A stretch of DNA of 26,832 nt, from NCBI GenBank assembly GCA_001724245.1, contig MEDX01000067.1:1-26832 (forward strand), given 5' to 3'. Both the position numbers and the translations under genes were made by a program. Source of the stretch: Fonticula-like sp. SCN 57-25 (taxonomy: Eukaryota > Nucleariida > Rotosphaerida). The notes under the pieces were generated by a model, which did not search any database, was not told the origin of the DNA, and was given only the letters and a program-made list of their open reading frames with translations. Below, one piece after another: positions 11,001-21,213 of the stretch; within the stretch, counting starts at the first letter, position 1; each line of letters opens with the position of its first letter.

Positions 11001-11927
11001 CGATGCTAACTCTCCGAAAAGGAATTTTACGGCGCTCGCTTTGGCGCGGATTGCGTCGAGCTGATCAATCTGAGCACTGACGTTGATGTTTCGACCCTGT
11101 CTCCGTCCAAATGCTATATCCAAATCACGGCTGTCGACCCGTACTTTTCCGAGGAGGAGCTGCAGGACCGCCCGACGCTGTACGACCGTCACACCAACAT
11201 CCGTCGCTTTGTGTTTGAGACGCCCTACTTGACGGGCAACAGCGGCAAGTCGCACGGGTCGATCAGCGAGCAGTACATGCGCAAGACTATTGTCACGACC
11301 GACTATGCATTCCCGTTCATCAAGCGGCGGCTGCTCATTGTGAGCAAGGAGGAGATCAATTTGACGCCGATCCAGGTGAGCATTGAGTCCATCGCCAAGC
11401 GTAACGACGCCATTTCTGCGGCGCTCAACCAGAAGCCCCGCGATGCCAAGGCGATCCAGGGCCTGCTTCAGGGGTCGGTAAGGCTGCAGGTGAACTCTGG
11501 CCCGCTCGAGATTGCTTCTACTTTCCTCGACAAGGCAAAGGCGAGCCAATACAAGGAGGAGCACGTCGCCAAGCTGAGGTTCCTCTTTGCCGTGTTTGTG
11601 CACAAGTGCCAGGAGGCGCTCTACATCAACAGAACGTACGCGCCTTGCAGTTTCACGCAATGTTTACTGACTCTTTGGGTAGGCTGATCAAGCACGACCA
11701 GCACGCGTACCAGGAAGACCTCGAGGAGGGATTCCGCGGGCTCAAGGAGGGAATTGCGCCCTACTTGGACTCGGCAGCGGTCGACGCGGCAAGAAAGTAC
11801 GCCGCCGCTTGCCACGAAAACGTACTCTTTGCTAACAGTGTATGCTTCGCGTAGGGCTGGAATGAGCGAGGACAAGTACAAGAATATCCTCGACTCTATC
11901 AGTGGATTCGGACTGGCTCAGAACTAA
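5013..11927 (+). CDS. DOCK-C (DOCK6/7/8)-like Rho-family GEF
   Basis: Twenty-one exons: 5013-6587, 6645-6813, 6864-6925, 6972-7169, 7217-7260, 7311-7389, 7438-7578, 7631-7782, 7830-7977, 8038-8513, 8560-9012, 9057-9144, 9194-9365, 9425-9549, 9601-9969, 10021-10512, 10563-10649, 10699-10971, 11022-11635, 11683-11796, 11855-11927. All 20 joins keep frame and give 1967 aa, a normal DOCK length. DOCK proteins exchange GDP for GTP on Rac/Cdc42. N-terminal DOCK-C/D region: DDPTLMAYME...ADWNVVKKKYES. DHR-1 (C2-like, lipid-binding) about 555-745, with NTLYVYP, NARNI, FHDKNPQFYEEVKI and HHILFTFYHV. DHR-2 (catalytic) about 1500-1950, with TPDLRLTSLDKIL, the HLYETINLVFKFLLPLLE lobe, ITAVDPYF, RFVFETPY and the lobe C helix QVNSGPLEIASTFLD that carries the nucleotide-sensor Val in the family. 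No PH domain is visible, which favours DOCK-C over zizimin (DOCK-D). A Ser run (about 226-240) and a Pro/Ala/Thr linker between the domains are low complexity. Confidence 0.93.
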
Positions 11928-12374
11928 CCGACCATCAAAGCATTATTTTTATATCTTATTTGTTCAAGTTGCCTATTGCAGTATATCAAGCAGTCTTTTA
12001 ATACAGTTGGTTTTCGCGGAACATTGGAGGGTGGCTGGCCGAAGGGAAGGGAAAGGCGAATTCATCGAGCGGTTTCAGAATCTAAATGAAGGGCCTCAAT
12101 GGGCCTATTCTCAGAAAGCATCCCAGAGTGCACTGTAGGGGAAGCGGCCTGCCTATACGTGGGTTTCATAGAATTGTATACGTGTTTTGCGGTATTACGT
12201 ACTGCGCCCCCGTGTTTGGCGGGCTATCACCCACTATCACCTGATAATCCTGATTCGCGATCTATTGTTCGATTGTGATTGGCGGGAGCGATTCGGGTGT
12301 CCACGAAGTCGAGAATTTACGTACGTCGCGTGCGCTATTAGTGCGCCACCGTTGCCTGGTGCGCCGCCGCCGCG
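11928..12374. promoter_or_regulatory. Intergenic / promoter region of the ABC transporter
   Basis: Contains the DOCK 3' UTR and the promoter of the next gene. Seen directly: direct repeats of TATACGTG (12154-12161 and 12177-12184), direct repeats of CTATCACC (12224-12231 and 12234-12241), and a reverse CCAAT-like element TGATTGG at 12276-12282, 93 bp before the ABC start codon. The final 60 bases are GC-rich and likely 5' UTR. No gene is supported. Confidence 0.45.
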
Positions 12375-14856
12375 ATGCATGCCTCTGGTCCCTCTGCGGG
12401 CCACAGTCATGCCATATCTAATCCCGGGAACGCGTCTGTGAATGGCCGCGAGAGCTCGTATGTCAAGATCAACGACGGCACGGCCGACGTGGCCGATGCT
12501 CACAAGAAGGTGGCCACGTTGCGCGGCAATGGAGCTAATCGACTCGTGGCCATTGCCGATGTGCTTGTGTGCGCGGCCGTGTGGCTTGCCGGGGCTGCGA
12601 CCTATGATGGTGAGGCCGGCAAGGACTACTACAAGGATTCCGTGATCAACTATTCTTTCTCGACGTCGCTCTTTGACGTCATGCTCTTCGCCATCGTGCG
12701 TGGCTTCCTCGTCGACACCCTCCAGTCGCGCCCCGAGCAGCTGTCTGCCAAGCGCCTCAAGTTTCTCTGGGTCATCATTGTGTCGTCGCTAGTCTTTGGC
12801 GTTGTAAAGATCTCTCTTCTCGACTGGGCTGCCTCTCCCGGCGCCACCTGGCTCTCTGCCTGCTTCATGGTGACGTTTTTCCTTTTCGGCATCGGTGAGG
12901 CGGTTGGCGCGCGCGGAGCCTCCAAGCGCATTGACCAGCTGAAGTACTACCAGGCGGTCATTGACGCCTCTCCCGCTCTGGACAAGTCGTTCAAAGGCAC
13001 TGCCACTGGGCTCGGTCGTGTGCTTGCGCTCGCTCGTCCGCATCTCGGCATGCTCAGCTTCGCCATGGTTGCCCTTTTGGTGAACACGTTCTCGTCGCTC
13101 GCGCTGCCCTTTGTCGTGGGTCAGGTGGTCGATGCGCTTATTGCGCCCGAGGATGGCGATGCTATGGGCGAGCTGAACAAGTACATTTCTATTCTCCTTG
13201 TACTTTTCGCCATTGGCGCCGTGTCTGGAACAGCGCGCTCGTGGCTTTTCACGCTTGCCGGCCATCGCATCGTGTACCGTCTGCGTGCGGACGTGTTTGA
13301 CTCTATTGTCAAGCAGGAGATTTCCTTCTTTGACAAGTCGCGCACCGGCGAGCTCACCAGCCGTCTCAGTTCCGACACGCAAGTCCTGCAAAACACCGCC
13401 ACGGTCAACATGTCCATGCTCATCCGCTACGTCATCCAGATCATTGGCTCCATCGTCATTCTCGTCCTCCTGTCCTGGCAGCTCTCCCTCATCATGTTTG
13501 CGACCGTCCCGGTCATCGCCATCGCCGCTGTGATCTATGGAAGGTACATGCACGGCCTGCAAAAGACCTTCCAGGACCAGCTCGCCGCGGCCACCACCGT
13601 CGCCGAAGAGGGTACGCCGCCGTTTGTTTTATTATGCTTGTAGTGCAAGTATTGACGCAAGTGTTTCATTTCCGATAGTGATCAGCAACATGCGTACTGT
13701 CCGGTCGTTCTCGAGCGAGGCGCGCACGTCTGCGCAGTACACCTCGGCTGTTGAGCAATCGTACGAGGTTGGCCGCCGCCTTTCCGGTGCCTATGGTCTG
13801 TTCCAGGGCTCGATGACGTTTATCCCGCAGGCGGCGATCGCCCTTGTTTTGTGGTGGGGCGGCACGCAGGTGATCGAGGGCGCGCTCTCCGCCGGTCTCC
13901 TGACGTCCTTTTTGCTGTACACTCTTTCGATGGCGATGGCCTTTGCCTTCCTCTCTGCTCTCTACGGCGACTTTATGGCCGCCGTCGGTGCGTCGCAGCG
14001 CCTCTTCCAGCTTCTGGACCGCGAGCCCGAGATCCCCTCGAGCGGCGGCCTCGTTCCCACGACGCCCTTTGTTGGCCACGTAGAGTTTGATCAAGTCAGC
14101 TTTGCCTACCCGACGCGCGAGGACATTCGCGTGCTTCACGACGTGTCGCTGTCGCTGGAGCCCGGCAAGATTCTCGCGCTGGTTGGCCCCAGCGGTGGCG
14201 GCAAGAGCACGCTGGTGGCGCTCCTGGAGCGCTTCTACGACGTGGGCACCGGCCGCATCCTCGTGGACAACCGCGACCTCCGCGAGCTGGACCCGCGCTG
14301 GTACCGCAGCCACGTTGCGCTCGTCAGCCAGGAGCCGATCCTCTTTGCCACGACGATCCGCGAAAACATTACTTTTGGCGTCTCGCGCGTCGTGACCGAG
14401 GCCGAGATCATTGCCGCGGCCACGGCGGCCAACGCGCACAGCTTCATCTCTGGGTTCCCCGAAGGGTACGACGCCCTGGTCGGCGAGCGCGGCGTGCGTC
14501 TCTCGGGCGGGCAGAAGCAGCGCATCGCCATCGCGCGCGCTCTTATCATGAACCCCAAGGTGCTCCTGCTCGACGAGGCCACGAGTGCCCTCGACGCAGA
14601 GAGCGAGCATCTCGTGCAGGAGGCCATCGACAGGGCGATGCAGGACAGGACTGTCATGGTCATCGCGCACAGGCTGTCGACCGTCAAGAACGCTCACTCA
14701 ATCGCCGTCCTCAGTGGAGGAAAGGTCGCCGAGCGCGGCACACACGATGAGCTCATCCAGCTGGGCGGCATCTACAAGAAGCTCGTCCACAAGCAGCTCT
14801 CGGGAAATGATGCGTCGCCCAAGGAAGAGCAAGTCAAGCTAATCGACCACGAGTAG
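12375..14856 (+). CDS. ABCB-type half transporter, ABCB9/TAPL-like
   Basis: Exons 12375-13611 and 13679-14856; intron 13612-13678 (67 bp, donor GTACGC, GATAG acceptor) restores the AEEVISNMRTVRSF segment. The product is 804 aa. After a 50-residue hydrophilic start there are about four hydrophobic segments (about 58-76, 95-115, 130-152, 160-180), resembling the TMD0 of ABCB9/TAP. These are followed by a six-helix ABCB core with the EISFFDKSRTGELTSRLSSDT coupling segment. The single NBD has Walker A GPSGGGKST (582-590), Q-loop SQEP, signature LSGGQ (687-691), Walker B with D711 and E712, and H-loop His743. All catalytic residues are intact, so it should work as a homodimer or heterodimer. TAPL moves peptides into lysosomes; TAP, into the ER. 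The extra N-terminal helices favour that group over mitochondrial ABCB8/10, and no presequence is seen. Substrate is inference. Confidence 0.92.
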
Positions 14857-15163
14857 GCCAAGCTTAGGGAATAATGGGCCTCCAAGTTATAAAGTCTTTG
14901 AAATGTTGTTTTATAGTGTGTTTCATTTGAGAATATAGTGAGTGATAAAAGTCAACCAGGAATAAAAAAGCAATCGAAAGGAAAAAGAAAAGAAAAAGAC
15001 AAAAGAAAGGTCAATACAACAAGAGACCTCATAATTCAAAAAAGGGGGATACTTACAAAACAAATGAGGCAGATTTGTGTGCGGCCACCATCATCCCGGG
15101 GTCAAGACAACTCGAACCAATCGCAGTCGTTGGTTGCCTTGTCCCTTCTCCTCCTCAATCCTG
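14857..15163. other. Convergent intergenic region, ABC transporter / CK1, with purine-rich tract
   Basis: The 3' ends of the two genes face each other over 307 bp. The stretch 14961-15010 is almost pure A/G on the + strand, with AATAAA at 14961-14966, a possible polyadenylation signal for the ABC gene. No gene is supported. Confidence 0.5.
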
Positions 15164-16805
15164 CTATTTTTTCAATGAAAAGCAGAAACACATTGTCGCC
15201 TCCTCCACAACCCTATTGGCATTATCGCCGCCGCCGTTCTTGGCGGCCGCGTTGGCCGCGCCGCCGGTGGCAGGGTGGTTCTTTTGATGGTTCACCGTGA
15301 TGCCCCCCATGTCGGCCGCCGATTTCGACCCGTCAAACTGCATCCAGTCGTAAATCTGGTCGTCCACAAGGTGGTGCTTCTTCATCACCGTCGAGAACAG
15401 CTTGAGGAGATAGTCGTAGTCGGGGTTCTCCTCGAATTTCAAGTGGCGAGCATACGTCAAGTACTTTCCAAACTCGTCGGGGAAGCCGCTGCACAGCTCA
15501 GACACCGTCACTTGCTGCTTCTTCTCACCAATCTTTTCGTATTTCTGCTTGTTGGTAGCCGCCTTAAGGCCCTGCCACGGAAGGCTGCCGCGAAGAAAAT
15601 ACATGAACACGTGGCCAAGCGCCTCAAGATCATCTCGCCGAGATTGTTCTAAAGAGATAAAGTCAGTACATGCACGCAAAGAAAACTGAAATGCAAGCAC
15701 ATGCAGCTTGTCACGCAATACAACAAATGCATATCAAACGCCCTTCCAGCCAGAGCCACTTTGGACAACTCAAATTTACCACAATAGACCCCTCTCCCCG
15801 TCCACCTCTAAACTCCAAAGACGTACCGCGTCCAAGATGAGTATTGATGCTCATGTACCGCGCTGTCCCGGACAGGCTCTTCTTCTCCCGATACGGAATA
15901 TGAATCTTGCTGTGCGGGTCCCGGTAGTACTTGGCCATTCCAAAATCTAGGTTTATGTCAGCCAATCGCATCGAGCATAACCACGCAGCGCACCAATCAG
16001 GTTGACCACAGTTGACTGGGCATTACGGCCGATTAGAAAATTGTCGGGCTTAATGTCGCGGTAGATCAAATTGCGCTCATGGCAGGCGCGAACGCGCGTC
16101 AGCATCTGCTTGGCGAGCATGCAAACCGTCTTGATAGAAAAGTGGCGCGAGCAAAGCTCGAAAAGGTCCTCCAGGGACGGGCCCAACAGCTCCATAACGA
16201 GAACATTGTAGTGCGACGCCTCGACGCCAAAGTAAAACACACGCGGAACGCCAGCTAATACAGCAGGATTAGGGTCAATGCAATACGGCAGCGAGTGAGA
16301 ATAGCACGTACAAACTCCCTGGAGAATGTGATATGTCTTGTATTCGTCTCTTAGCTGGGGTGCTTCGGACTTGCGCGGTTCCTAATAGAAAGATCCACGG
16401 GTCAGCTACACGACGCAAGAAAGCTCAATTAGACGTACAAACTTAACGGCGACTTGCTCATTCGTCTCCAAATTAATTCCCTCATAAATGATTCCAAAGG
16501 AACCCTCGCCAATCTTCCTGCCGATGCGGTACTTGTCGCCAACCACATTGACCAGAGGGCGATTGCTTTCAGATGGCACAGATGCCCGCGATGCTCCAAC
16601 ACTGCAAACCAATGGGCATTAGAAAACCGCCAACAAGCTATTAAACGCGAGAGAGAATGCGAGCACGGGAATTGGTACAAGAGGTGTGTCACAAGAGCCA
16701 TCGCGGTTTGCGTTGAACGTACGGTCTGTTGGACGCTGCTGGATCTTGCGATGTAGATGCGCGCGTCGGCTGGCTGCTCGACGCCACAGCTCCAGAAGCA
16801 CTCAT
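15164..16805 (-). CDS. Casein kinase 1, fungal YCK/Cki1 type
   Basis: Six exons (transcript order): 16805-16723, 16601-16439, 16381-16312, 16254-15994, 15946-15827, 15648-15164; introns of 121, 57, 57, 47 and 178 bp. The product is 393 aa. The kinase domain begins near residue 52, with glycine loop GEGSFG (59-64), catalytic Lys81, YRDIKPDN with Asp172 (CK1-type, Tyr in place of His), and DFG (193-195). The activation and substrate region is near-canonical: [13 protein letters not shown] segment, [57 protein letters not shown]. The SLSGT and [10 protein letters not shown] wording is closest to fungal YCK1/2 and Cki1 rather than CK1 delta/epsilon. The tail is Ala/Gly/Asn-rich and ends MCFCFSLKK; YCKs are membrane-bound by C-terminal Cys palmitoylation. 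The start at 16805 is the only Met that splices into the kinase frame; the first 50 residues are Ser/Ala-rich. It is divergent from the 5'-nucleotidase. Confidence 0.95.
15649..15826 (-). other. Long intron 5 of CK1 (178 bp)
   Basis: Donor GTACGT, acceptor TTTAG, phase 1; the join gives NTHLGREQSRRDD, invariant in CK1. At 178 bp it is about three times the usual intron length here. I looked for C/D-box snoRNA boxes (RTGATGA and CTGA) in the sense strand and saw no convincing pair. It could hold a regulatory element or be an enlarged intron. Confidence 0.8.
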
Positions 16806-17596
16806 TAAGGGCGAGCGTTGCGAAGCGCGGTCCTCGGAAGCAGCAGATAGCACGTGTGTGTGGGGTAGGGTCGGGCGATCACTTCAACACCCGCAAACTC
16901 AAAGGCGAGTGCTTGCGCGCCGCAGCAAAGGATTGGAAGCAAACGAAATTAAAAAGTACTAACAACAACAAGAAAAATAATGTTGGTGCGTCGTCCGGCA
17001 AACGACGACAAAGCTGGCTCTCTGTTCCGGAGCTGCCTCCAATCCCACTTCAAAGTCAAAGTTCGGAAAACCAACTAATCAGCCTCAAAAGCACTCTCAG
17101 AGGCGGTAACCGATCCAACAATCAGACGATCTGACCTCCACTCAAGCAAGCGTATTATCGACGCGTCGAGCAGCAGGGAAGGATTCACGAGCTAGTCGGC
17201 GCACGATGCTACCGTGGACCAAACCGAGCGTGCTTTCTTTTCTCTGCTTTTCGCCGAAAAATTCTCAAAACAACAACGGGGTGGCTGTTCCAGTCTACCT
17301 GAAATGTGATCGAGGTCGAGCAATCGAGCCCACCCAAATTCTTTAACTACAGGCATGTGACATGGTTGTCGACAGGAGAACCTTGTCGGTCGCTCAGCAT
17401 TCGCCATCTGATTCGCCAAGTCTGAAGTGACGCGTGCGTCGTCAGCAGTCAGTCAATCCTCTGTTGCTGCTCTGCTGTTTCGGCCCGTTGCTGCTGTTTC
17501 ACTTGTTAAGGCCCTTAGAGAATTATTCGTGCTCTACTTGGACATCGCAAGGGGTTCCTGCTTCGTTTCCCCCTTGTTCGGTTCCGTTCTTTTGCA
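16806..17596. promoter_or_regulatory. Divergent intergenic region, CK1 / 5'-nucleotidase
   Basis: 791 bp, the largest gap between two supported genes in the window. Around 16945-16985 the sequence is A-rich with a TACTAAC string; further right there is CCAACTAATCAG near 17070, a loose match to the CCAATCA elements. Just before the nucleotidase ATG lies an imperfect direct repeat of GTTGCTGCT/CTGTTTC (about 17463-17505). No gene, tRNA or conserved ORF is supported. A 5' UTR intron on either side is possible but cannot be proved without transcripts. Confidence 0.45.
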
Positions 17597-18547
17597 ATGC
17601 TGCCGGACGAAGATCTCGCTGTTCCGCTGACTGATCACTACGGTCCTCGCGTGCGCTCCGTGGTCGAGAGCGTCACGTCGGACGACGTTGTTCTTGTGGG
17701 CGACCCTGCTGGGTTAGAGCAGAAGCTTGCGTCGCTTGGTCGTGCTGGTCTTGATCGCGTCAATGTTGTGAGCGACTTTGACCGCACCATCACGCGGTTC
17801 TGGAACAATGGGCGGATGGCGTCCAGCTGCCACGGCGTCATCGACGGCTCTTCTCTTGTAAGCGACGACTTTCGTACTCGCATCAAGAACCTGTTTGACG
17901 AGTACTACCCGCTCGAGATCTCGCCTGACCTCACCCCGGCGGCTCGCGAGGCAAAGATGGTCGAGTGGTGGTCCCGCGCTCACAACATGTACATCGAGCA
18001 CGGGATTCAACTGGACCATCTCCCTTCCATGCTGAAAGAGTCAAACATTGCGCTGCGAGAGCGTGCCGACAAGGTGATTTCGGGGCTCGCCAACAACGGC
18101 GTGCCGCTCTATGTGCTCTCGGCGGGCATCTCCAACGTGATCGACCTCTTCCTGCGCCAGCACGAGCTGCACTATGAAGACCACGTCGGCATCGTCGCCA
18201 ACACGATGCACTTTGGCCGCGACGGCAAGCTCGCGGGATTCAACGAGGATCTTATCCACTCGATGAACAAGAACGGGACGATGCTGTACAAGAACCCGGT
18301 CACGAGGGACCGGCTCGACCGCGGTAAGGAGCGCGACCACTTGATATTGCTGGGCGATAATCTCATGGACGCGAAGATGCAGGAGGGAATTAAGGCGGCT
18401 GACGTAATCAAGGTCGGATTTTTGAATGACAAGGTGAAGGAGCGCATCAATGACTACTCAAAGCTGTTCGATATCGTTGTCGTGAACGACGGCAGCATGC
18501 ACGTCGTCCAGTCGATGATCGAGGCAACCAAGAACGGTGACATTTAA
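17597..18547 (+). CDS. Cytosolic pyrimidine 5'-nucleotidase (NT5C3/UMPH-1 family)
   Basis: Uninterrupted 316-aa frame, one of the few intronless genes here. HAD-superfamily hydrolase that dephosphorylates pyrimidine monophosphates (UMP, CMP) in the cytosol, using Mg2+. Visible motifs: nucleophile motif DFDRT with Asp60 and Asp62 (VISDFDMT in animals), followed by ITRF; the substrate-binding SCHGVID segment; motif II Ser in VLSAGI; and motif III LLGDNLMDAKMQEGI with the Mg-binding Asp residues. WWSRAHNMYIEHGI matches the helical cap of the family. Length is close to the human enzyme. The ATG at 17597 is the first in frame; the upstream frame closes. It is divergent from CK1 and convergent with RRP4. 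Confidence 0.94.
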   Translation: MLPDEDLAVPLTDHYGPRVRSVVESVTSDDVVLVGDPAGLEQKLASLGRAGLDRVNVVSDFDRTITRFWNNGRMASSCHGVIDGSSLVSDDFRTRIKNLFDEYYPLEISPDLTPAAREAKMVEWWSRAHNMYIEHGIQLDHLPSMLKESNIALRERADKVISGLANNGVPLYVLSAGISNVIDLFLRQHELHYEDHVGIVANTMHFGRDGKLAGFNEDLIHSMNKNGTMLYKNPVTRDRLDRGKERDHLILLGDNLMDAKMQEGIKAADVIKVGFLNDKVKERINDYSKLFDIVVVNDGSMHVVQSMIEATKNGDI

Positions 18548-18748
18548 CTTTTGCGATTCAGAACTATTGTAACACGGCGTATTTTGGTGTTTACAATTTT
18601 TTTGTCATCATTTCATTAATACTTGCATAAATTCACGCTTCTTTTGTGCGCGCGCGCGCAACCTCCAATGCAATCAATGTAGTAGCACCTTTAACATATC
18701 AGTCATATTTACATATATTTACAAATGTTTCACTTCTTCTCTTGCAAC
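18548..18748. other. Convergent intergenic region with short (GC)n run
   Basis: 201 bp between the stop codons of the 5'-nucleotidase and RRP4 genes. It is AT-rich apart from a 12-bp alternating GC run at 18648-18659, a potential Z-DNA-forming or polymerase-slippage site. No gene. Confidence 0.55.
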
Positions 18749-19818
18749 TCAATGGGTCTCGGCGAGCACTGTGCGCACGTGGCCAGCGATCTTGTCCATG
18801 ATCTCTGGCTTGAGCAGCTCCTTGGTGGCGTACCCTGTGGACGCGTCAAATGCCGAGCGGATCGTCACGTCGCCAATCATGACAAACTTGCGCGCAAGGA
18901 CGAGGAGGCAGTTGCAGACGCGCGCCAGCATCTCGCGCTCGTCGCTTGAGAGCGGCCGATCGGCATCGCCGGAGGCAGCGACAGGTGCGATGGCGTCGTC
19001 ATTGTCGTCATCAATTTGCATGGCGTCGTCATCTCCGGTGAGCTGGAAGGCGGCGCAGTGGCGCGCCGCACAGACCCACAGGTAGCCGTTCATGCCGAGG
19101 ACGACGCCAACACCGCAGGGGAGGTGCACAAAGTGCGACTTGCTGCGCTTGATGAGCGACGGCGGCACAGACACAAACGACCCTTGGCCGAGTTTGCCGT
19201 ATTTTTGATTGCGGGTGTGGATAGACATGCTGCCATCATTAAAGAAAGCTTGCACCTCAGCCTGAAATCAACGCGCAGCGAGTCAGTAACAAAGGCAAAG
19301 CGTATAGCAGGGCAAAACACAGACCACTCCACAATACTAGAAGGCGCATGGCTCAAACGAGCTGTTGCATGGACGCATACAACATTGCTAGTTTAAAAGA
19401 GATGGTACAGCCCCCGTTATCCTCTTCCTATTTTCGTTGGGGTGCGTACACTGAGCAGGTCTCCCTCGGCAAAGTACGACCGCATCTGCAGCTCGTCATT
19501 CTCCGACTTGCGTCGCTGGACACCGCCCGGCAAATTGATGGAAGCAAGCAAAAGCACAGCATCCTGGCGCGAGTTCACGTCCACTTTCCACCGCTTCTGT
19601 CCCATCTCCACCACGCGGCACACCACGACGTCGCCAATCTCGGCCGTGTAGCGCGCCTTGAGCGGGCGAACAGAAACAAGCTTGTTGATGCGCTCTACCA
19701 CGCCCGCAACGCTCGATATAACACGCTGATCGTCAAGATGCGTGCCATGCCCGCGCATAAAACCGCTCTGAAGCGTCGTCAGCTGCTCGCCTGGCGTCAC
19801 CACGCTGGACCCCGACAT
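18749..19818 (-). CDS. Exosome complex subunit RRP4 (EXOSC2)
   Basis: Exons 19818-19450 and 19261-18749; intron 19262-19449 (188 bp, donor GTACGC, TTTCAG), phase 0. The product is 293 aa, about the length of human EXOSC2. RRP4 is one of the three S1/KH cap proteins of the RNA exosome, acting in rRNA processing and RNA decay. Visible: N-terminal domain with TPGE and FMRGHGTH; S1 domain about 60-120, with RYTAEIGDVVVCRV and KRWKVDVNS; then MRSYFAEGDLLSAEVQAFF, SIHTRNQKYGKLGQG and the KH domain with HLPCGVGVVLGMNGYLWV. The G-x-N-G core is intact. The KH part holds an acidic insert (DDDAMQIDDDNDDA) before the last helices. The ATG at 19818 is the first; upstream only GTG codons occur. Its start is 127 bp from that of OXA1. 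Confidence 0.94.
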
Positions 19819-19945
19819 CGTGATCGCTGGCGGGCAATTACAGTCTGGGCTAGATTCTGGCACTGAACTGTGAAATCAACGGCGGATTCAGCCCCAGATT
19901 CCAGCCGACCGCGTGCTGTTGACCCGAGGGACCCTCTCTCCGAAA
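19819..19945. promoter_or_regulatory. Compact bidirectional promoter, RRP4 / OXA1
   Basis: Only 127 bp between the two ATGs, including both 5' UTRs. It has GAAATCAAC (19872-19880) and CCCCAGATT (19892-19900); both strings recur adjacent to each other upstream of the RNR gene (21493-21509). No TATA or CCAATCA element is seen. Confidence 0.5.
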
Positions 19946-21213
19946 ATGCTGCGCCATGCGCTGCTGCGTGGTGCTCGGTTGAGCGCGACCGCCTTCCCCA
20001 CGACTGCGCCGGTCTCTTCGCGTGCCCTCTTTTCGCGCGGCTTCTCTGTGGCCGCTCGCGCGCCTGTCGTGCCGTTTGTTGCTGGCCGCCGGCAACTTTC
20101 CGATGCGCCCGCCGCGCCCGCCGCGTCGGTGCCGGTGCCTCTTCCGGCGAGCGATGCTGTGGTCGACGCCACTCTGACGCCCATGCTTACTGACGTTGTT
20201 GCTCGCGGCGACCTTGCGTCTCTTGGCCTTGCGTCGATTTACACTCCGGTTGGCTGGATCCAGAACGCGCTCGAGGTTCTCCACGTGAGCGCCGGGCTTT
20301 CGTGGGCGGGATCGGTGGTGGCGCTCACTGTCGGGATCCGTTTCTTCCTTTTGCCGCTTGTTGTGAAGCAGATGAAGACGGCCGCGCGCCTTGCCGATAT
20401 GAAGCCCGAGCTTGAGCAGATTCAGGCCGAGAGCCGGCGAGCGTACGAGAGCGGCGACGCGACTCAAATGAACATGATTCAGACCAAGATCGCGGGCCTG
20501 TACCGCAAGCACCAGGTGAACCCGCTGTCCATGTTGATGCCGGCACTTGCCCAGATGCCCGTGTTCGTTAGCGCGTTTATGGGCCTGCGCAAGCTGAGCG
20601 AGCTGCACCTCGATTCGTTCGCGGTTACCGGCGGGCCGCTCTCCCTGTTCGTCGATAACCTCGCCGACCCGAGCATGGCCTTTGTGGCCATCAACACGGC
20701 GCTCTTCCTTGCCGCGTTTGAGATTGGCGCCGACACGGGCCAGCAGAAGATGGAGCCCAAGATGAAGAACATCATGCGCGTCGTCATTACGGCGTCGGGC
20801 ATCTTTACGTACCAGCTGCCGACGCTCGTGCTCGTCTACTGGATGGCGTCAAGCTCCTTCTCGCTTGCCCAGGCCGGCGCCCTCCGCTACATTGCGCCGC
20901 TCAGAGCGGCGCTCGGCATCCCGCCCGTCCCCAAGCACGACTCGCAGGGTACGCACGCTCTTTGCGCCCTTCTTTTTATTCTGACGGCGATGGTGCAGCA
21001 CCCAGCGTGACTGAGCAGTTTGGGTCGTCCGTGACGGCGCGCCAGCTGCAGCAGGACCAGGCGAACGCGCGTCTTGCTGCCAAGAAGAGGAAGGAGCAGA
21101 TCCTCAAGGAGGGGCCAAAGCCGCTCCTCGACCAGAAGCCAACAAAGGCGCAGGTCCTCGCGTACCTCGCGGAGCTCGAGGCCGCCGAGGCAAAGCAGTC
21201 GAAAAAGAAGTGA
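19946..21213 (+). CDS. Mitochondrial inner-membrane insertase OXA1 (YidC/Oxa1 family)
   Basis: Exons 19946-20948 and 20999-21213; intron 20949-20998 (50 bp, donor GTACGC, TTCTGAC box, GTGCAG). The product is 405 aa. Oxa1 inserts mitochondrially made and imported proteins into the inner membrane. The first ~60 residues are a presequence: rich in Arg, Ala, Ser, without acidic residues until SDA after GRRQL, a likely MPP cleavage zone. The YidC core follows: TM1 with the groove arginine (R132 in VGIRFFLLPLVVKQ), a helical hairpin of charged residues (MKPELEQIQAESRRAYE), YRKHQVNPLSMLMPALAQMPVFVSAFMGLR, and four more hydrophobic segments to about residue 320. The C-terminal tail is Lys-rich and helical (AKKRKEQILKEG, ending KQSKKK), as in the mitoribosome-binding tail of Oxa1. 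ATG 19946 is the first true ATG. Confidence 0.94.

Noticed and set aside
10878-11660. 260-codon minus-strand frame over DOCK DHR-2
   Set aside because: Antisense of strongly conserved DHR-2 sequence; it runs across two introns of the + strand gene without any splice signals of its own.
13666-14697. 343-codon open frame on the minus strand opposite the ABC transporter
   Set aside because: It mirrors a gene with all ABC motifs on the + strand. GC-rich third positions leave the antisense frame open; its translation is Arg/Gly/His-rich with no domain.
15100-15130. T-loop-like GGTTCGAG string on the minus strand, suggesting a tRNA
   Set aside because: No matching acceptor stem, D-arm or anticodon arm could be laid out around it.
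19262-19449. Hidden small exon inside the long RRP4 intron
   Set aside because: Joining the flanking exons directly restores GDLLSAEVQAFF, which is contiguous in RRP4; no room for extra residues.
19850-20608. 252-codon minus-strand frame over OXA1
   Set aside because: Antisense of the presequence and YidC core; Arg/His/Gly-rich, no recognisable domain.
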